Source: JBBQNR01 sp963774075
GTDB taxonomy: Bacteria > Actinomycetota > Thermoleophilia > Solirubrobacterales > JBBDJG01
Reading direction: 5' to 3'
DNA: 64,000 bases
NCBI GenBank assembly: GCA_963774075.1
Contig: CAVZDP010000002.1
Span: 558,001-622,000 of the forward strand
Below are positions 1 through 7,849 of this stretch, piece by piece (within the stretch, counting starts at the first letter, position 1; every line of letters starts with the position of its first letter). The position numbers and the translations under genes were made by a program. Below the pieces are notes generated by a model. The model was not told the origin of the DNA. It did not search any database and saw only the letters and a list, made by a program, of their open reading frames with translations.

Positions 1-1721
1 CCTGGCAGGAGGACTCCGAAGAGAGGCTTCTGAACAACGCGCTCGAGCAGGTGGAGCTCGCCGACAAGATAGGGATCGACTACGTGTGGGAGGTCGAGCA
101 CCACTTCCTCGAGGAGTACTCGCACTCGAGCGCGCCGGAGGTGTTCCTCGCGGCCGCCAGTCAGAGAACCGAGAACATCAGGCTCGGGCACGGGATCGTG
201 CAGATCCCGCCTCCTTTCAATCATCCGGCTCGCGTCGCCGAGCGGATCGGGACACTCGACCTCATCTCCGGTGGCCGCGTCGAGCTCGGAACCGGTGAGT
301 CGAGCTCGCAGGCAGAGCTCGGCGCCTTCGGCGTCGACCGGGATGCCAAGCGCGCGCAGTGGGAAGAGGCGATGGACGCGGTGACGCGCATGTTCGTCGA
401 GGACCCGTTCGCCGGCTACGACGGTCGCTGGCTCTCGATGCCGCCGCGCAGCGTGCTGCCGAAGCCCAAGCAGAAGCCCCACCCGCCGCTGTGGGTCGCG
501 TGCAGCCGCCGCGAGACGATCCTGACGGCGGCCCGCAAGGGGATCGGGGCGCTTACCTTTGCCTTCATCGAGCCCGAGCAGGCGAAGGAGTGGGTGGACG
601 AGTACTACTCGTTGATCGCCTCCGAGGAGTGCGTGCCCGCGGGCTTCGCCGTCAACCCGAATCTGGCGGTCGTGCTTCCGATGATGCTGCACCAGAACGA
701 GCAGACGGCGATCGAGCGGGGGATCGACGGGGCTCACTTCTTCGGCTACTCCCTAGCTCACTTCTACGTGTTCGGCGACCACAGGCCCGGGGTCACTAAC
801 GTCTGGGACGAGTTCCAGGCCAAGCGAGCCGACTACGGCTTTGCCCGGGAGATCATCAACGCCGATGACGGGCCGCTCGGCGTGAAGATCCTGCAGCAGG
901 GCCTTGGATCGTTGCGCGGCGCGATCGGCACGCCCGACCAGGTGGTCGAGCTCGTCCAGCGCTACGTCGAGGCCGGAGTCGACCAGGTGATCTTCGTGCA
1001 ACAGGCGGGCCCGAACAAGCACGAGCACATCTGCGAGTCGCTCGAGTTGTTCGGCAAGAAGGTGCTGCCGAAGTTCGTCGACGGCCGCGAGGAGCGCGAG
1101 GCTGCGAAGCGAGAGCGCCTGGCCGAGGCGTGCGAGCGGGCGCTCGCACGCCGCTCGCCGGCACGGGTCGCCGATCCGTCCTACGTGATCACGCCTCGCG
1201 GCGAGCCCGCGTCCGCGCAGGTGATTGCGACGGCGCACCGGGCGGCGGCCAACGGCGCCGTCGACGGCCGCCCACGCAGCGTCAAGGAGTTCGTCGCCCA
1301 GCGCCTGCAGCAGGCCGGCGAGTCGGCGTTCTCGGCTTTCGTGCGCAGGCGCGACGACGCGCAGCTCGAGCGCACGTTCGGATCAAAGGCCGGCATGCGC
1401 CTGATCTTCAAAGGTATGGAGCGGGCCTTCGTGCCGCAGAAAGCCGCGAGCTTCAGCGGCGAGGTGCAGTACGAGCTGACCGGCCGCAACGGCGACCGCA
1501 ACTGGGTCGTGCGGATAGCGGACGGCAAGGCTGTGGCCGAGCCCGGTCGCGCCGGCGAGCCCGTCGTCACCTTCCGGATGTCGGTGCCGCTGTTCGCGCG
1601 CATCGCCTCGCAGGAGGTGCATTCGGCGCGGGCGATGCTGGAGGGCGACCTCGAGGTGCAGGGCGACTTCGAGGCGGCTGCGCGGCTCGGCGAGATGTTC
1701 GGGCAGGATTCGCTCACCTGA
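1..1721 (+). CDS. LLM-class flavin-dependent oxidoreductase fused to an SCP2 domain (5' end outside window)
   Basis: The reading frame is open from the left edge (TGG at position 3), so the start lies upstream. About the first 340 visible residues match the luciferase-like monooxygenase TIM barrel (EVEHHFLEEY, ERIGTLDLISGGRVELGTG, a C-terminal GTPDQVVELVQRY segment). Family members use FMN or F420 to oxidise organic substrates. After a charged linker, roughly the last 130 residues look like an SCP2 sterol/lipid-transfer domain ending in the typical LEGDLEVQGDFEAAARLGEMF pattern. The fusion suggests a hydrophobic substrate presented by the SCP2 part; this is inference. The next gene, DUF1015, converges on it. 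The LLM assignment is secure; cofactor and substrate are not readable. Confidence 0.9.
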   Translation, partial: WQEDSEERLLNNALEQVELADKIGIDYVWEVEHHFLEEYSHSSAPEVFLAAASQRTENIRLGHGIVQIPPPFNHPARVAERIGTLDLISGGRVELGTGESSSQAELGAFGVDRDAKRAQWEEAMDAVTRMFVEDPFAGYDGRWLSMPPRSVLPKPKQKPHPPLWVACSRRETILTAARKGIGALTFAFIEPEQAKEWVDEYYSLIASEECVPAGFAVNPNLAVVLPMMLHQNEQTAIERGIDGAHFFGYSLAHFYVFGDHRPGVTNVWDEFQAKRADYGFAREIINADDGPLGVKILQQGLGSLRGAIGTPDQVVELVQRYVEAGVDQVIFVQQAGPNKHEHICESLELFGKKVLPKFVDGREEREAAKRERLAEACERALARRSPARVADPSYVITPRGEPASAQVIATAHRAAANGAVDGRPRSVKEFVAQRLQQAGESAFSAFVRRRDDAQLERTFGSKAGMRLIFKGMERAFVPQKAASFSGEVQYELTGRNGDRNWVVRIADGKAVAEPGRAGEPVVTFRMSVPLFARIASQEVHSARAMLEGDLEVQGDFEAAARLGEMFGQDSLT

Positions 1722-1882
1722 GCCTTGGTGCGTGAGCGATCGGCTCTTTCGTTTAGCCAATCGTCTTGGCGCCGGGCGGACCGCTTGCCTGCGAGCCCTC
1801 GGCAAACGGCCCGCCCGTCGGGGAGCCTGGACGAGCCGGTCTCGGGTGCGATCGGTCCCTCGGCTGTCGCCCTCCCCCGGGT

Positions 1883-3139
1883 CTAGGAAAGGGGGTTGAA
1901 GAGGAGGCCGGAGAGGAGCTTTGGGTAGAAGTAGGTGGACTTCGGGGGCATGGTCTCGCCTTCCGCCGCCACCGCCTGCACCTGCTCCACCGGAGTCGGG
2001 CGCAGCAGGAAGGCGGCGTCGTACTCGCCGCTGCGCACGCGCGCCAGGGCCTCGTCCACGTCACGCGCGTAGCCGAGCCCACGCTGGTGCGAGATGTCCT
2101 CCTCGCTCATGCCAAGCGCGTCTTCGAGCACGAGCTTCTCGAGCACCGCGGTGTCGAGGCGACGGTACGTCTCACCATGCCCGGCGAGCGCTTGCTCGGC
2201 TGCCGCGGGAGAGCTCAGCTCGAGCTTGAGCGTGCGGCCGCTCGCGTCCACGTATCCATACACGGGGCCTCTGCCGTTCTCGCTGCGCTCAGGCACCAGC
2301 TGGTCCGGTTCGACCGGCTGCGCGTGAAACGTCTCCTCGAGCAGCCGCTCCAGGCGCTCTCGGCGCGAGTCGTCCAGCCCATTCACCAGCCTGTGCGTCG
2401 GGAAGATCGTGAGGCCGGGGTCTGACGTCGAGACGAGGCACATCAGGACATAGCGGTGGTCCCCCTCCCCTCCGATCTCGTCCGCGTAGGTGCGCGCGGT
2501 CTCGTAGCGGTGGTGACCGTCGGCGATCAGGAGCTCGGCACCGTCGAGCGCGCGCTGCGCGCCTTCTATCGCACTGGGGTCGGCGACGCGCCAGAGCCGG
2601 TGCGTCGTCCCGTCGGCGTCCGTGACGTCGCCCCATGGCGGGTTGTCCGTGAACGGCGCCAGCGTGCGCCAAGCCGCTCCCTCGGCATCGGGGTAGAGAG
2701 CGAAGATCGGAGACAGGTTCGCCTTCGTCGCCCGCATCAAGCGCAACCGGTCTTCCTTGGCGGCAGGATGCGTGCGCTCGTGCGGCCGCACGAGCCCGGC
2801 GCCGTAGGGGACGACTCGCACGCGGCAGAAGAAGCCGCTGCGCACGCGTCGTGTGCCGTCCGGGGCCGAGTATTCCTGGGTCAGCGCCCACAGCGCGGGC
2901 TCCTCGTCCTGCACGACCGCGCCCTCGTCTCGCCAGCGCTCGAGCAATGCGCCCGCGTTCGCGTAGGGGTCATCTCCCTGGGGCAGGTCGACGTGCACGA
3001 CGTTGTGGGGACTCCGCGCAGCGAGCTCTTCGCGCAACGTCGAGTCGATGACGTCGTACGGAGGCGCGGCGAGCCGGTCCAGCGGTCCCGCCTTGCTCAG
3101 GTCGTAGCGCAAGGCGCGCAGCGGCTGGACCTCGGCCAT
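1883..3139 (-). CDS. DUF1015 family protein
   Basis: A 418-residue protein of normal length for the DUF1015 family, whose biochemical role I do not know. The diagnostic central motif IADGHHRYETARTY is present, as are an N-terminal PPYDVI motif and NLSPIFALY. No signal peptide or membrane segment is visible, so it is probably cytosolic. The ATG has no Shine-Dalgarno sequence, but TAACTT lies 8 nt upstream, which fits a leaderless transcript. It is divergent from the MgtC-like gene and convergent with the oxidoreductase on its left. Confidence 0.88.
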   Translation of the reverse strand: MAEVQPLRALRYDLSKAGPLDRLAAPPYDVIDSTLREELAARSPHNVVHVDLPQGDDPYANAGALLERWRDEGAVVQDEEPALWALTQEYSAPDGTRRVRSGFFCRVRVVPYGAGLVRPHERTHPAAKEDRLRLMRATKANLSPIFALYPDAEGAAWRTLAPFTDNPPWGDVTDADGTTHRLWRVADPSAIEGAQRALDGAELLIADGHHRYETARTYADEIGGEGDHRYVLMCLVSTSDPGLTIFPTHRLVNGLDDSRRERLERLLEETFHAQPVEPDQLVPERSENGRGPVYGYVDASGRTLKLELSSPAAAEQALAGHGETYRRLDTAVLEKLVLEDALGMSEEDISHQRGLGYARDVDEALARVRSGEYDAAFLLRPTPVEQVQAVAAEGETMPPKSTYFYPKLLSGLLFNPLS

Positions 3140-3147
3140 TGCGATAC

Positions 3148-3153
3148 AAGTTA
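3148..3153 (-). promoter_or_regulatory. -10-like hexamer TAACTT of the DUF1015 gene
   Basis: TAACTT on the minus strand ends 8 nt before the ATG at 3139. It fits the TANNNT leaderless pattern seen at many starts in this window. Confidence 0.4.
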
Positions 3154-3202
3154 TCGAATGGGTATGCCTCGGCTCCTATGCGTTCGAGCACAGCGGCAAT
3201 AG

Positions 3203-3907
3203 ATGATCTCTGACGGCGAGCTGCTGCTTCGGCTCGGGCTCTCGGTCGTCCTCTGCGGCGCGATTGGGTTGGAGCGCGAGTCGCGCGGTCAGGCCGCCGG
3301 GCTGCGCACACACATTCTGGTCGGCCTCGGTGCGACACTCTTCACGCTCGTGTCCGCGTACGGCTTCGAGGACGCGCCGGGCCGGGTGGTGGACCCGACG
3401 CGGATCTCGGCTCAGATCGTGTCGGGCATCGGCTTCCTCGGGGCCGGCGCCATCATCCGCCAGGGCCTCACCGTACGCGGCCTCACGACGGCGGCCGCTT
3501 TGTGGATCGTCGCCGCCGTCGGCATGGCCGTCGGGGCCGGGTACTACCTGGGGGCCGGCGCTGCCACGGTCCTGATCCTCGTCGCGTTGATCGGGTTCCG
3601 GCAGCTCCGGCCGTCGATCATCAGCCGGTTGCGTACGGACTTCGTGCTGCTGGACGTCGAGCTCAACCGCGGTGGGCGCGTGGGCGACATCTTCACCGTG
3701 CTCGGAAGGCACGGGATACGGGTCGAGGGAATGGAGAGCGAGCACGAGGAGGAACGCGGGGGTCAGGCGGTGCGCTTCGAGCTGCTCGTGCCGGCGGACG
3801 TCGGCGCGGAGACGGTTCTGACGGAGTTGCGCTCGCTCGAGGGAGTCGACAGGGCCGAGGCGCGCGGGTGGGGCTCGCCGCACTCTCCGTGGGCGACGGA
3901 GCCGTAG
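3203..3907 (+). CDS. MgtC/SapB family membrane protein
   Basis: A 234-residue protein. The first ~140 residues form four to five hydrophobic helices with the MgtC hallmark stretches IGLERESRGQAAGLRTH and ISGIGFLGAGAI-type sequence (here VSGIGFLGAGAI). The last ~85 residues form a soluble ACT-like regulatory tail. Family members sit in the inner membrane; some are virulence or magnesium-limitation factors that modulate ATP synthase, but the function in environmental actinobacteria is unsettled. The start at 3203 gives the canonical N-terminus, although no ribosome-binding site is evident. tRNA-Pro begins 22 bp after the stop. Confidence 0.9.
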   Translation: MISDGELLLRLGLSVVLCGAIGLERESRGQAAGLRTHILVGLGATLFTLVSAYGFEDAPGRVVDPTRISAQIVSGIGFLGAGAIIRQGLTVRGLTTAAALWIVAAVGMAVGAGYYLGAGAATVLILVALIGFRQLRPSIISRLRTDFVLLDVELNRGGRVGDIFTVLGRHGIRVEGMESEHEEERGGQAVRFELLVPADVGAETVLTELRSLEGVDRAEARGWGSPHSPWATEP

Positions 3908-3929
3908 CTGCGGCTACGCTTTGCTGAAC

Positions 3930-4002
3930 GGGGCGTGGCGCAGGCTGGCAGCGCGCGTGCTTTGGGAGCACGAGGTCGCCGGTTCGAATCCGGCCGCCCC
4001 GA
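3930..4002 (+). tRNA. tRNA-Pro (anticodon TGG)
   Basis: A full cloverleaf can be drawn. The acceptor stem pairs CGGGGCG with CGCCCCG. The D-arm begins GCGC, and the anticodon stem CGTGC/GCACG encloses TTTGGGA with TGG at 3963-3965. The T-arm is CCGG-TTCGAAT-CCGG and the discriminator base is A. CCA is not encoded. Confidence 0.96.
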
Positions 4003-4092
4003 CTGAGCAGGTTCTCCGCTGATCGGTGACGACCGCGCGCGCTTCTGCGCTGATCGGCGCACTCTGACGGGTCATCGTGGGGCAGGTGTCCG

Positions 4093-4140
4093 ACCTGGGC
4101 GAGATCTGACCCTCATATACGAGGTGAATCTCGCCCAGGT
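4093..4140. repeat. 48-bp imperfect palindrome downstream of tRNA-Pro
   Basis: Arms ACCTGGGCGAGAT (4093-4105) and ATCTCGCCCAGGT (4128-4140) are perfect 13-bp inverted repeats. A second small stem, CCTC/GAGG (4111-4114, 4121-4124), is nested inside with loop ATATAC. There is no T-run, so a terminator is not obvious. It may be a mobile palindromic repeat or a protein-binding site; only one copy was noticed here. Confidence 0.6.
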
Positions 4141-4182
4141 GGGCGGTCGGCCCATCTTGCCCATGGACACGCGGGCTCGGAT

Positions 4183-4505
4183 GAGCGGGCGATAGCCGAG
4201 CTGGCGACACGCCAATACGGCGTCGTTTCCCGCGCGGTCACCAAAGCGCGGCTGCGCTATGGGGATTGCTGCCGGCCTTGGGAGCTCAGGTCCATGTGAG
4301 CGCGCCTCGCCGCCAGGGCAGCAGTCGCCCCGGCATCGTCCTCCACCGCGTACGGGGCCTGCATGCCGAGGATCGTGCTGTGCGCGACGGCATTCCGGTG
4401 ACCTCCCTGGCCCGCACGCTTCTCGACCTTGCGGTCACTTCCCGATGCCTCGAGCGCGAGCCCGAAGCGGCCGCTGAAACAGTTCGAACGCTTCTTCGCG
4501 GATGA
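4183..4505 (+). pseudogene. decayed AbiEi-like antitoxin / DUF559-type gene
   Basis: Two frames carry pieces of one protein family common in actinobacteria. From 4183 the first frame reads IAELATRQYGVVSRAV, the typical winged-helix start, and soon meets a stop. From about 4272 a second frame reads ALGAQVHVSAPRRQGSSRPG and then DGIPVTSLARTLLDLAV, the typical middle of these proteins. The part between them and the C-terminal nuclease-like half are missing. I read this as a truncated, frameshifted remnant between tRNA-Pro and the GFA gene; the family call rests on motif memory. Confidence 0.6.
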
Positions 4506-4524
4506 GCCGGTGGTCCGCCCGGGC

Positions 4525-4944
4525 TTACGACCTCGGCTTCGCCTCGTCGTACCGCTCGAGGCCGTCGTCGGGGATCGGCTCCCACGGCGCGGCATATGCC
4601 ACGAAGGCACGCCAGCTCGGCCGCACGCCCGGATCGCCATCGAACGCGCCCAGGCGCACGCTCCCCTGCGAGGGATCGTCGGGATTGCGGGCGAACAAGT
4701 GCGCTCCGCATTCCCGGCAGAAGCACTTCTCGAAGCCGCCGTCGGGATGGCGCCAGGCCTTCACGAGCTCGTCTCCCCGTACGAGGCGGAACGTCCGCAT
4801 GTCGATCCGCGCCTGCGCCGAGGCGCCGCTACCGGTGCGTCCCTGGCAGCGGGTGCAGTGGCAGTAGCCCGCGTCGACCGGCGCTTCGGTGAGCTCGAAG
4901 CGCACGCCCCCGCATAGACAGCCCCCGCTGAGTGATGGAGTCAC
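4525..4944 (-). CDS. GFA (glutathione-dependent formaldehyde-activating-like) family zinc protein
   Basis: A 139-residue protein, the usual size for a single GFA/CENP-V fold. The zinc-binding cysteines are in place: GGCLCGGVRF near residue 7, YCHCTRCQG near 27-35 and CFCRECGAHLF near 74-84. Members of this fold are annotated as glutathione-dependent formaldehyde-activating enzymes, but most, including short ones like this, have no demonstrated reaction. Its ATG lies 6 bp after the stop of the SDR gene, so the two are very likely co-transcribed. Confidence 0.9.
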   Translation of the reverse strand: MTPSLSGGCLCGGVRFELTEAPVDAGYCHCTRCQGRTGSGASAQARIDMRTFRLVRGDELVKAWRHPDGGFEKCFCRECGAHLFARNPDDPSQGSVRLGAFDGDPGVRPSWRAFVAYAAPWEPIPDDGLERYDEAKPRS

Positions 4945-4950
4945 CTTCGC

Positions 4951-5649
4951 TCAGAACGTGATCGGCTTGGTGTCGCGGAAGAAGCCGCCGGTCGGCCCGT
5001 CGTCTGGCAGCGTCGCGAGCCACACGATGCCGGCGGCCGCCTGCTCGACGGGCTTGGTCGCGCCCATCGGGCGTCCCATGTCCGTCGCCACGAACCCCGG
5101 GCACGCGGAGTTGACCAGGAAGCCGTCCTCCTTCAGCTCCGTGGCGAGTATCCGGGTCATCGCATTGAGCGACGCCTTGGAGACCCGGTAGCCCGGCGTC
5201 CATCCGCCCATCTCCCCCACCCCTCCCATCCCGCTCGAGACGTTGACCACCCGCGGGCTCGCGCTTTTACGGAGCAGCGGCAGCACCGCGATCGTGAGCC
5301 TGTAGGCGCCAAAGAAGTTGGTATCGAGCGCGCGCTGGATGGCGTCGAAGTCAGGGTCGGCGCCGGCAACGCCGAAGTCCGACCCTATACCGGCGTTGTT
5401 TACGAGCAAGTCGAGGCTTCCCGGGTCCTCCGCCACCCGCTTGGCCGCCGAGGCGATGCTCGAGGGGTCGGCGACGTCGAGTTGCAACGGGCGCACGTCG
5501 CCTCCCTCCCGGGACAGCTCCTCAGCGGCGGCGCGAGCCTTGTCCTCGTCGCGCGCGGAGAGGACCACGCTGTAGCCCTTCGCGGCGAGCTGGCGAGCAG
5601 TCTCGCGACCGATTCCGCGATTAGCACCCGTGACCAATGCCGTTGTCAT
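4951..5649 (-). CDS. SDR family NAD(P)-dependent oxidoreductase
   Basis: A 232-residue classical short-chain dehydrogenase. The cofactor loop TGANRGIGRE lies near residue 8, NNAGIG near 85, the catalytic serine in VNVSSGMGG and the catalytic pair in YRVSK near 150. Substrate specificity cannot be read. The frame extends further upstream, but I chose the ATG at 5649 because it gives the canonical MTTALVTGANRGIG start and is preceded by TAGGCT at 7 nt. It forms a two-gene unit with the GFA gene. Confidence 0.93.
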   Translation of the reverse strand: MTTALVTGANRGIGRETARQLAAKGYSVVLSARDEDKARAAAEELSREGGDVRPLQLDVADPSSIASAAKRVAEDPGSLDLLVNNAGIGSDFGVAGADPDFDAIQRALDTNFFGAYRLTIAVLPLLRKSASPRVVNVSSGMGGVGEMGGWTPGYRVSKASLNAMTRILATELKEDGFLVNSACPGFVATDMGRPMGATKPVEQAAAGIVWLATLPDDGPTGGFFRDTKPITF

Positions 5650-5656
5650 CGGCTGC

Positions 5657-5662
5657 AGCCTA
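5657..5662 (-). promoter_or_regulatory. -10-like hexamer TAGGCT of the SDR-GFA unit
   Basis: TAGGCT ends 7 nt before the ATG at 5649 with no Shine-Dalgarno sequence between them, as expected for a leaderless mRNA. Confidence 0.5.
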
Positions 5663-5778
5663 GCCGAGCCCGCTCGGAGCGGAGAAAAATCGATGGTCGA
5701 GGGGAATGGACGTTTCCACGGGGACGGCGCCCGGGTAAGCAAACAAGTAGACGCGCCCAGCGCGGGAAGAGATCCCAG

Positions 5779-5988
5779 ATGGAATTCGAATCGACTCCCA
5801 TCCTAAGCCTTCGAGCAACCTTCGAAAGCGCGATTCGCTTCGGATTGAGCCACGACGAGGTGTGGCAGACGTACGATGACGCTCTCCAGCTCGTCGGCCC
5901 CGACGCAACTTTGCCCGAGTACCTCAACGAGGTCAGCGGGGGTCTGTCGCGGCGCATCCTCGCCAAGCAGCGCCTGATCCACAACTAG
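5779..5988 (+). CDS. small hypothetical protein
   Basis: A 69-residue acidic protein that I do not recognise. Its pattern (LRATFESAIRFGLSHDEVWQTYDDALQLVGP) suggests helices with mixed charge and no membrane segment. GGAAGAG about 9 nt before the ATG acts as ribosome-binding site and favours this start over the longer open frame. The next gene starts 8 bp after its stop, so they probably form one unit. Confidence 0.65.
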   Translation: MEFESTPILSLRATFESAIRFGLSHDEVWQTYDDALQLVGPDATLPEYLNEVSGGLSRRILAKQRLIHN

Positions 5989-5996
5989 CCCCGCGA

Positions 5997-6392
5997 ATGC
6001 CCGCGCGGATTTTCCTGACCGTCGTCGGGCTAGTGTTCCTGCCGCTCTTCGCGTTTCCGCTGCTGCTCAACCCGTATGCCTGGGCGCGGGCGTTCGGCTG
6101 GCGGAAGGAGCCGCAGACCGACGTCGGCCTCTATTTCGGACGATGTCTCGGACCAGTTGCAACGGCGATCAGCGTGCAGGCATTGCGCGCGTCCCGCCAG
6201 CCGGCTCGCCATCGCGGTCTGTTCGACCTGCTCGAGCTGGGCGGGTGGCTGCTGTCGGCGGTGCACGCTCGTGGCATGATCGAGCGCCGCCAGCCCCCGA
6301 TCGAGCACGTCGAGACCGCGGGTTACGCCGCCGTCGCCATCCTGGCTCGCAGACTGCGGCCGAGCCTCCAGCAGAGCCAGCGCTCAAGCTAG
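5997..6392 (+). CDS. small membrane protein of unknown function
   Basis: A 131-residue protein with a strong N-terminal hydrophobic helix (residues 4-27) and weaker ones near 50-60 and 78-90. The rest is basic. No enzymatic motif is visible. It follows the 69-residue gene by 8 bp and ends shortly before tRNA-Arg. The family is unknown to me; an integral or membrane-anchored location is inferred from hydrophobicity. Confidence 0.6.
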   Translation: MPARIFLTVVGLVFLPLFAFPLLLNPYAWARAFGWRKEPQTDVGLYFGRCLGPVATAISVQALRASRQPARHRGLFDLLELGGWLLSAVHARGMIERRQPPIEHVETAGYAAVAILARRLRPSLQQSQRSS

Positions 6393-6405
6393 CCTGTCGG
6401 CGAGA

Positions 6406-6480
6406 GCCCCCGTAGCTCAGCCCGGATAGAGCGGCTGCCTTCTAAGCAGCGGGTCGCAGGTTCGAATCCTGCCGGGGGCA
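6406..6480 (+). tRNA. tRNA-Arg (anticodon TCT)
   Basis: The acceptor stem is GCCCCCG/CGGGGGC with discriminator A. The anticodon stem GCTGC/GCAGC encloses CTTCTAA with TCT at 6441-6443. The T-arm carries GGTTCGAATCC. CCA is not encoded. The IS3 element begins 20 bp after its end. Confidence 0.96.
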
Positions 6481-6527
6481 TTGCTTTGTAGAGCGGAATT
6501 GACCTGCTCCCCTTCAACGGTGACACC

Positions 6528-7329
6528 TCAGGCCGCCTGTTTGTGTAGTTCCTGGGCATCGTCCCAGGTCTGACGCACCTCCTTCGGCGTGCGGTAGTCG
6601 AGCCCTGAGTGCGGGTGGTCGTGGTAGCGGTCGACGTAGGCGCCAATCCCACGACGGGCCTGTTCGAGCGTCTCGTATTCCTCTCGCCACACCTCTCGTT
6701 CCTTCAGCTTGCCGAACCAGCTCTCGATGAACGCCTGGCTCTCGGGATCGCGGTAGCCGCCGCGGCGGTGGGCGATCCCGAGCCGCGACAGCACCGCCTT
6801 GAAGGCCCGCGCAGTGAACGCCGACCCATTGTCGGTCCCGAGGGTCAGAGTGGCGGGCTCGATCGCGTGCTCTTTGGCGGCGCGCTCGACGAGCGCGATC
6901 GACTCGACGGCGCGGCACCGAAGCTCGAGCGACCAGGCGACGATCTCGCGCGTGCAGCAGTCGATCGCAGCCATCAGGTAGCACCAGCCGTGACCGGCGA
7001 CCCAGACCGCGGTCAGGTCGAGGTGCCAGAGCTGGTCCGGGCGCTCGACCATGAAGAAGCCCGGACGGCGGCGGCGCGGCTCGCGCTGGCGGCGCTGGAT
7101 CAAGCGCTGCTCTCGCATCACCCTCAAGACGCGCTTGCGGTTCACCGCCTGCCCGAGCTTGCGCCGCACCAGCGCCGAGACCATGCGGTAGCCGTCGGTC
7201 GGGTTGTCGTTGGCGGTCTCGACGATCGCGCGCTCGACTGCGTCCTGTGGTGGCCGGCGCTGTGGCGCCTGCCTTTGGCTTCGGCGTGCGGTAGATCGCT
7301 TGCCGGGTGACCTGCATCACGCGCGCCAC
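6528..7329 (-). pseudogene. IS3-family transposase OrfB, frameshifted
   Basis: The catalytic integrase core is intact in one frame: HLDLTAVW (first Asp), TDNGSAFT (second Asp) and ESQAFIESWFGKLK (Glu), giving a full DDE set. The N-terminal part (VMQVTRQAIYRTPKPKAG) is in another frame, and the two join near 7255-7265 at GCCACAGCGCCGG. Read continuously, the second frame gives QRRPPQDAVERAIVETANDN before MVSALVRRKL. One base lost, or two gained, at this spot breaks the gene. It lies downstream of orfA within the element. Confidence 0.85.
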
Positions 7330-7384
7330 GACCGCGAGCTTCCTGCCACGGGCGACGAGCTCGCGAGACCGGGCGACGCCTCTC

Positions 7385-7684
7385 TCACTCCCAGCCTCGC
7401 AATGCTTCCCCCGCGATCTCGAGCTCGTAGGTCTTGCGCCCGAGCGCCCGCTCGAGCTCGCTGACCTTCTTGCGCAGCTCGCGCTCGGCCTGGCGCTCGT
7501 CCTTGCCGGCGAGCGCCGCTCGGCCCGAGTCGAGAATCTTGTCGCGCCACTGGTAGTAGAGCGTGTCCGAGATCTCGTGCTCTCGGCAGACGTCTCTCAC
7601 CGAGCGGTCGCCCCTCATCCCGGCGAGCACGATCTCGAGCTTCTGCTCGGCCGTGAACTTACGGTACTTGCGTTGCTCTGCCAC
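7385..7684 (-). CDS. IS3-family transposase OrfA
   Basis: A 99-residue protein of normal OrfA size. Residues 1-55 form the helix-turn-helix (KYRKFTAEQKLEIVLAGMRG ... VCREHEISDTLYYQWRDKIL) that binds the element ends. The second half is a leucine-rich coiled coil (ELRKKVSELERALGRKTYEL) used for multimerisation. The stop overlaps the open orfB frame. orfB lies in the +1 (or -2) frame relative to orfA, not the usual -1, so canonical programmed frameshifting is not evident here. Confidence 0.9.
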   Translation of the reverse strand: MAEQRKYRKFTAEQKLEIVLAGMRGDRSVRDVCREHEISDTLYYQWRDKILDSGRAALAGKDERQAERELRKKVSELERALGRKTYELEIAGEALRGWE

Positions 7685-7849
7685 TCGATCTCCTTCCGGT
7701 CGAGCGGCCCATGCTGCGTCCGCCGCCGGACAGGTCGTCGAGCCTACGGCTCTCCTCCCTGTCCGGCAACCTCAATCAGCTCGGTGTCAACGCGGGCCTG
7801 GGGTGCAGGCCACGCCTCTCATCTAATCGGAGTCGGCTTCTCGCGGCAC

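Larger units (their letters stand above)
6500..7812 (-). mobile_element. IS3-family insertion sequence (about 1.3 kb)
   Basis: It carries an orfA/orfB pair of IS3 type. The ends were placed by matching terminal inverted repeats: TGACCTGCTCCCC at 6500-6512 and GGGGTGCAGGCCA at 7800-7812, which agree at 11 of 13 positions when one is reversed and give the TG...CA ends typical of IS3. No matching 3-4 bp target duplication is visible (AAT on the left, CGC on the right), so the insertion is old or the ends are slightly off. orfB is frameshifted, so the copy is probably immobile on its own. Confidence 0.75.

Noticed and set aside
7380..7395. Canonical -1 programmed frameshift between IS3 orfA and orfB
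   Set aside because: orfB starts in the +1/-2 frame relative to orfA, and the -1 frame gives no transposase sequence, so the usual signal is not supported here.
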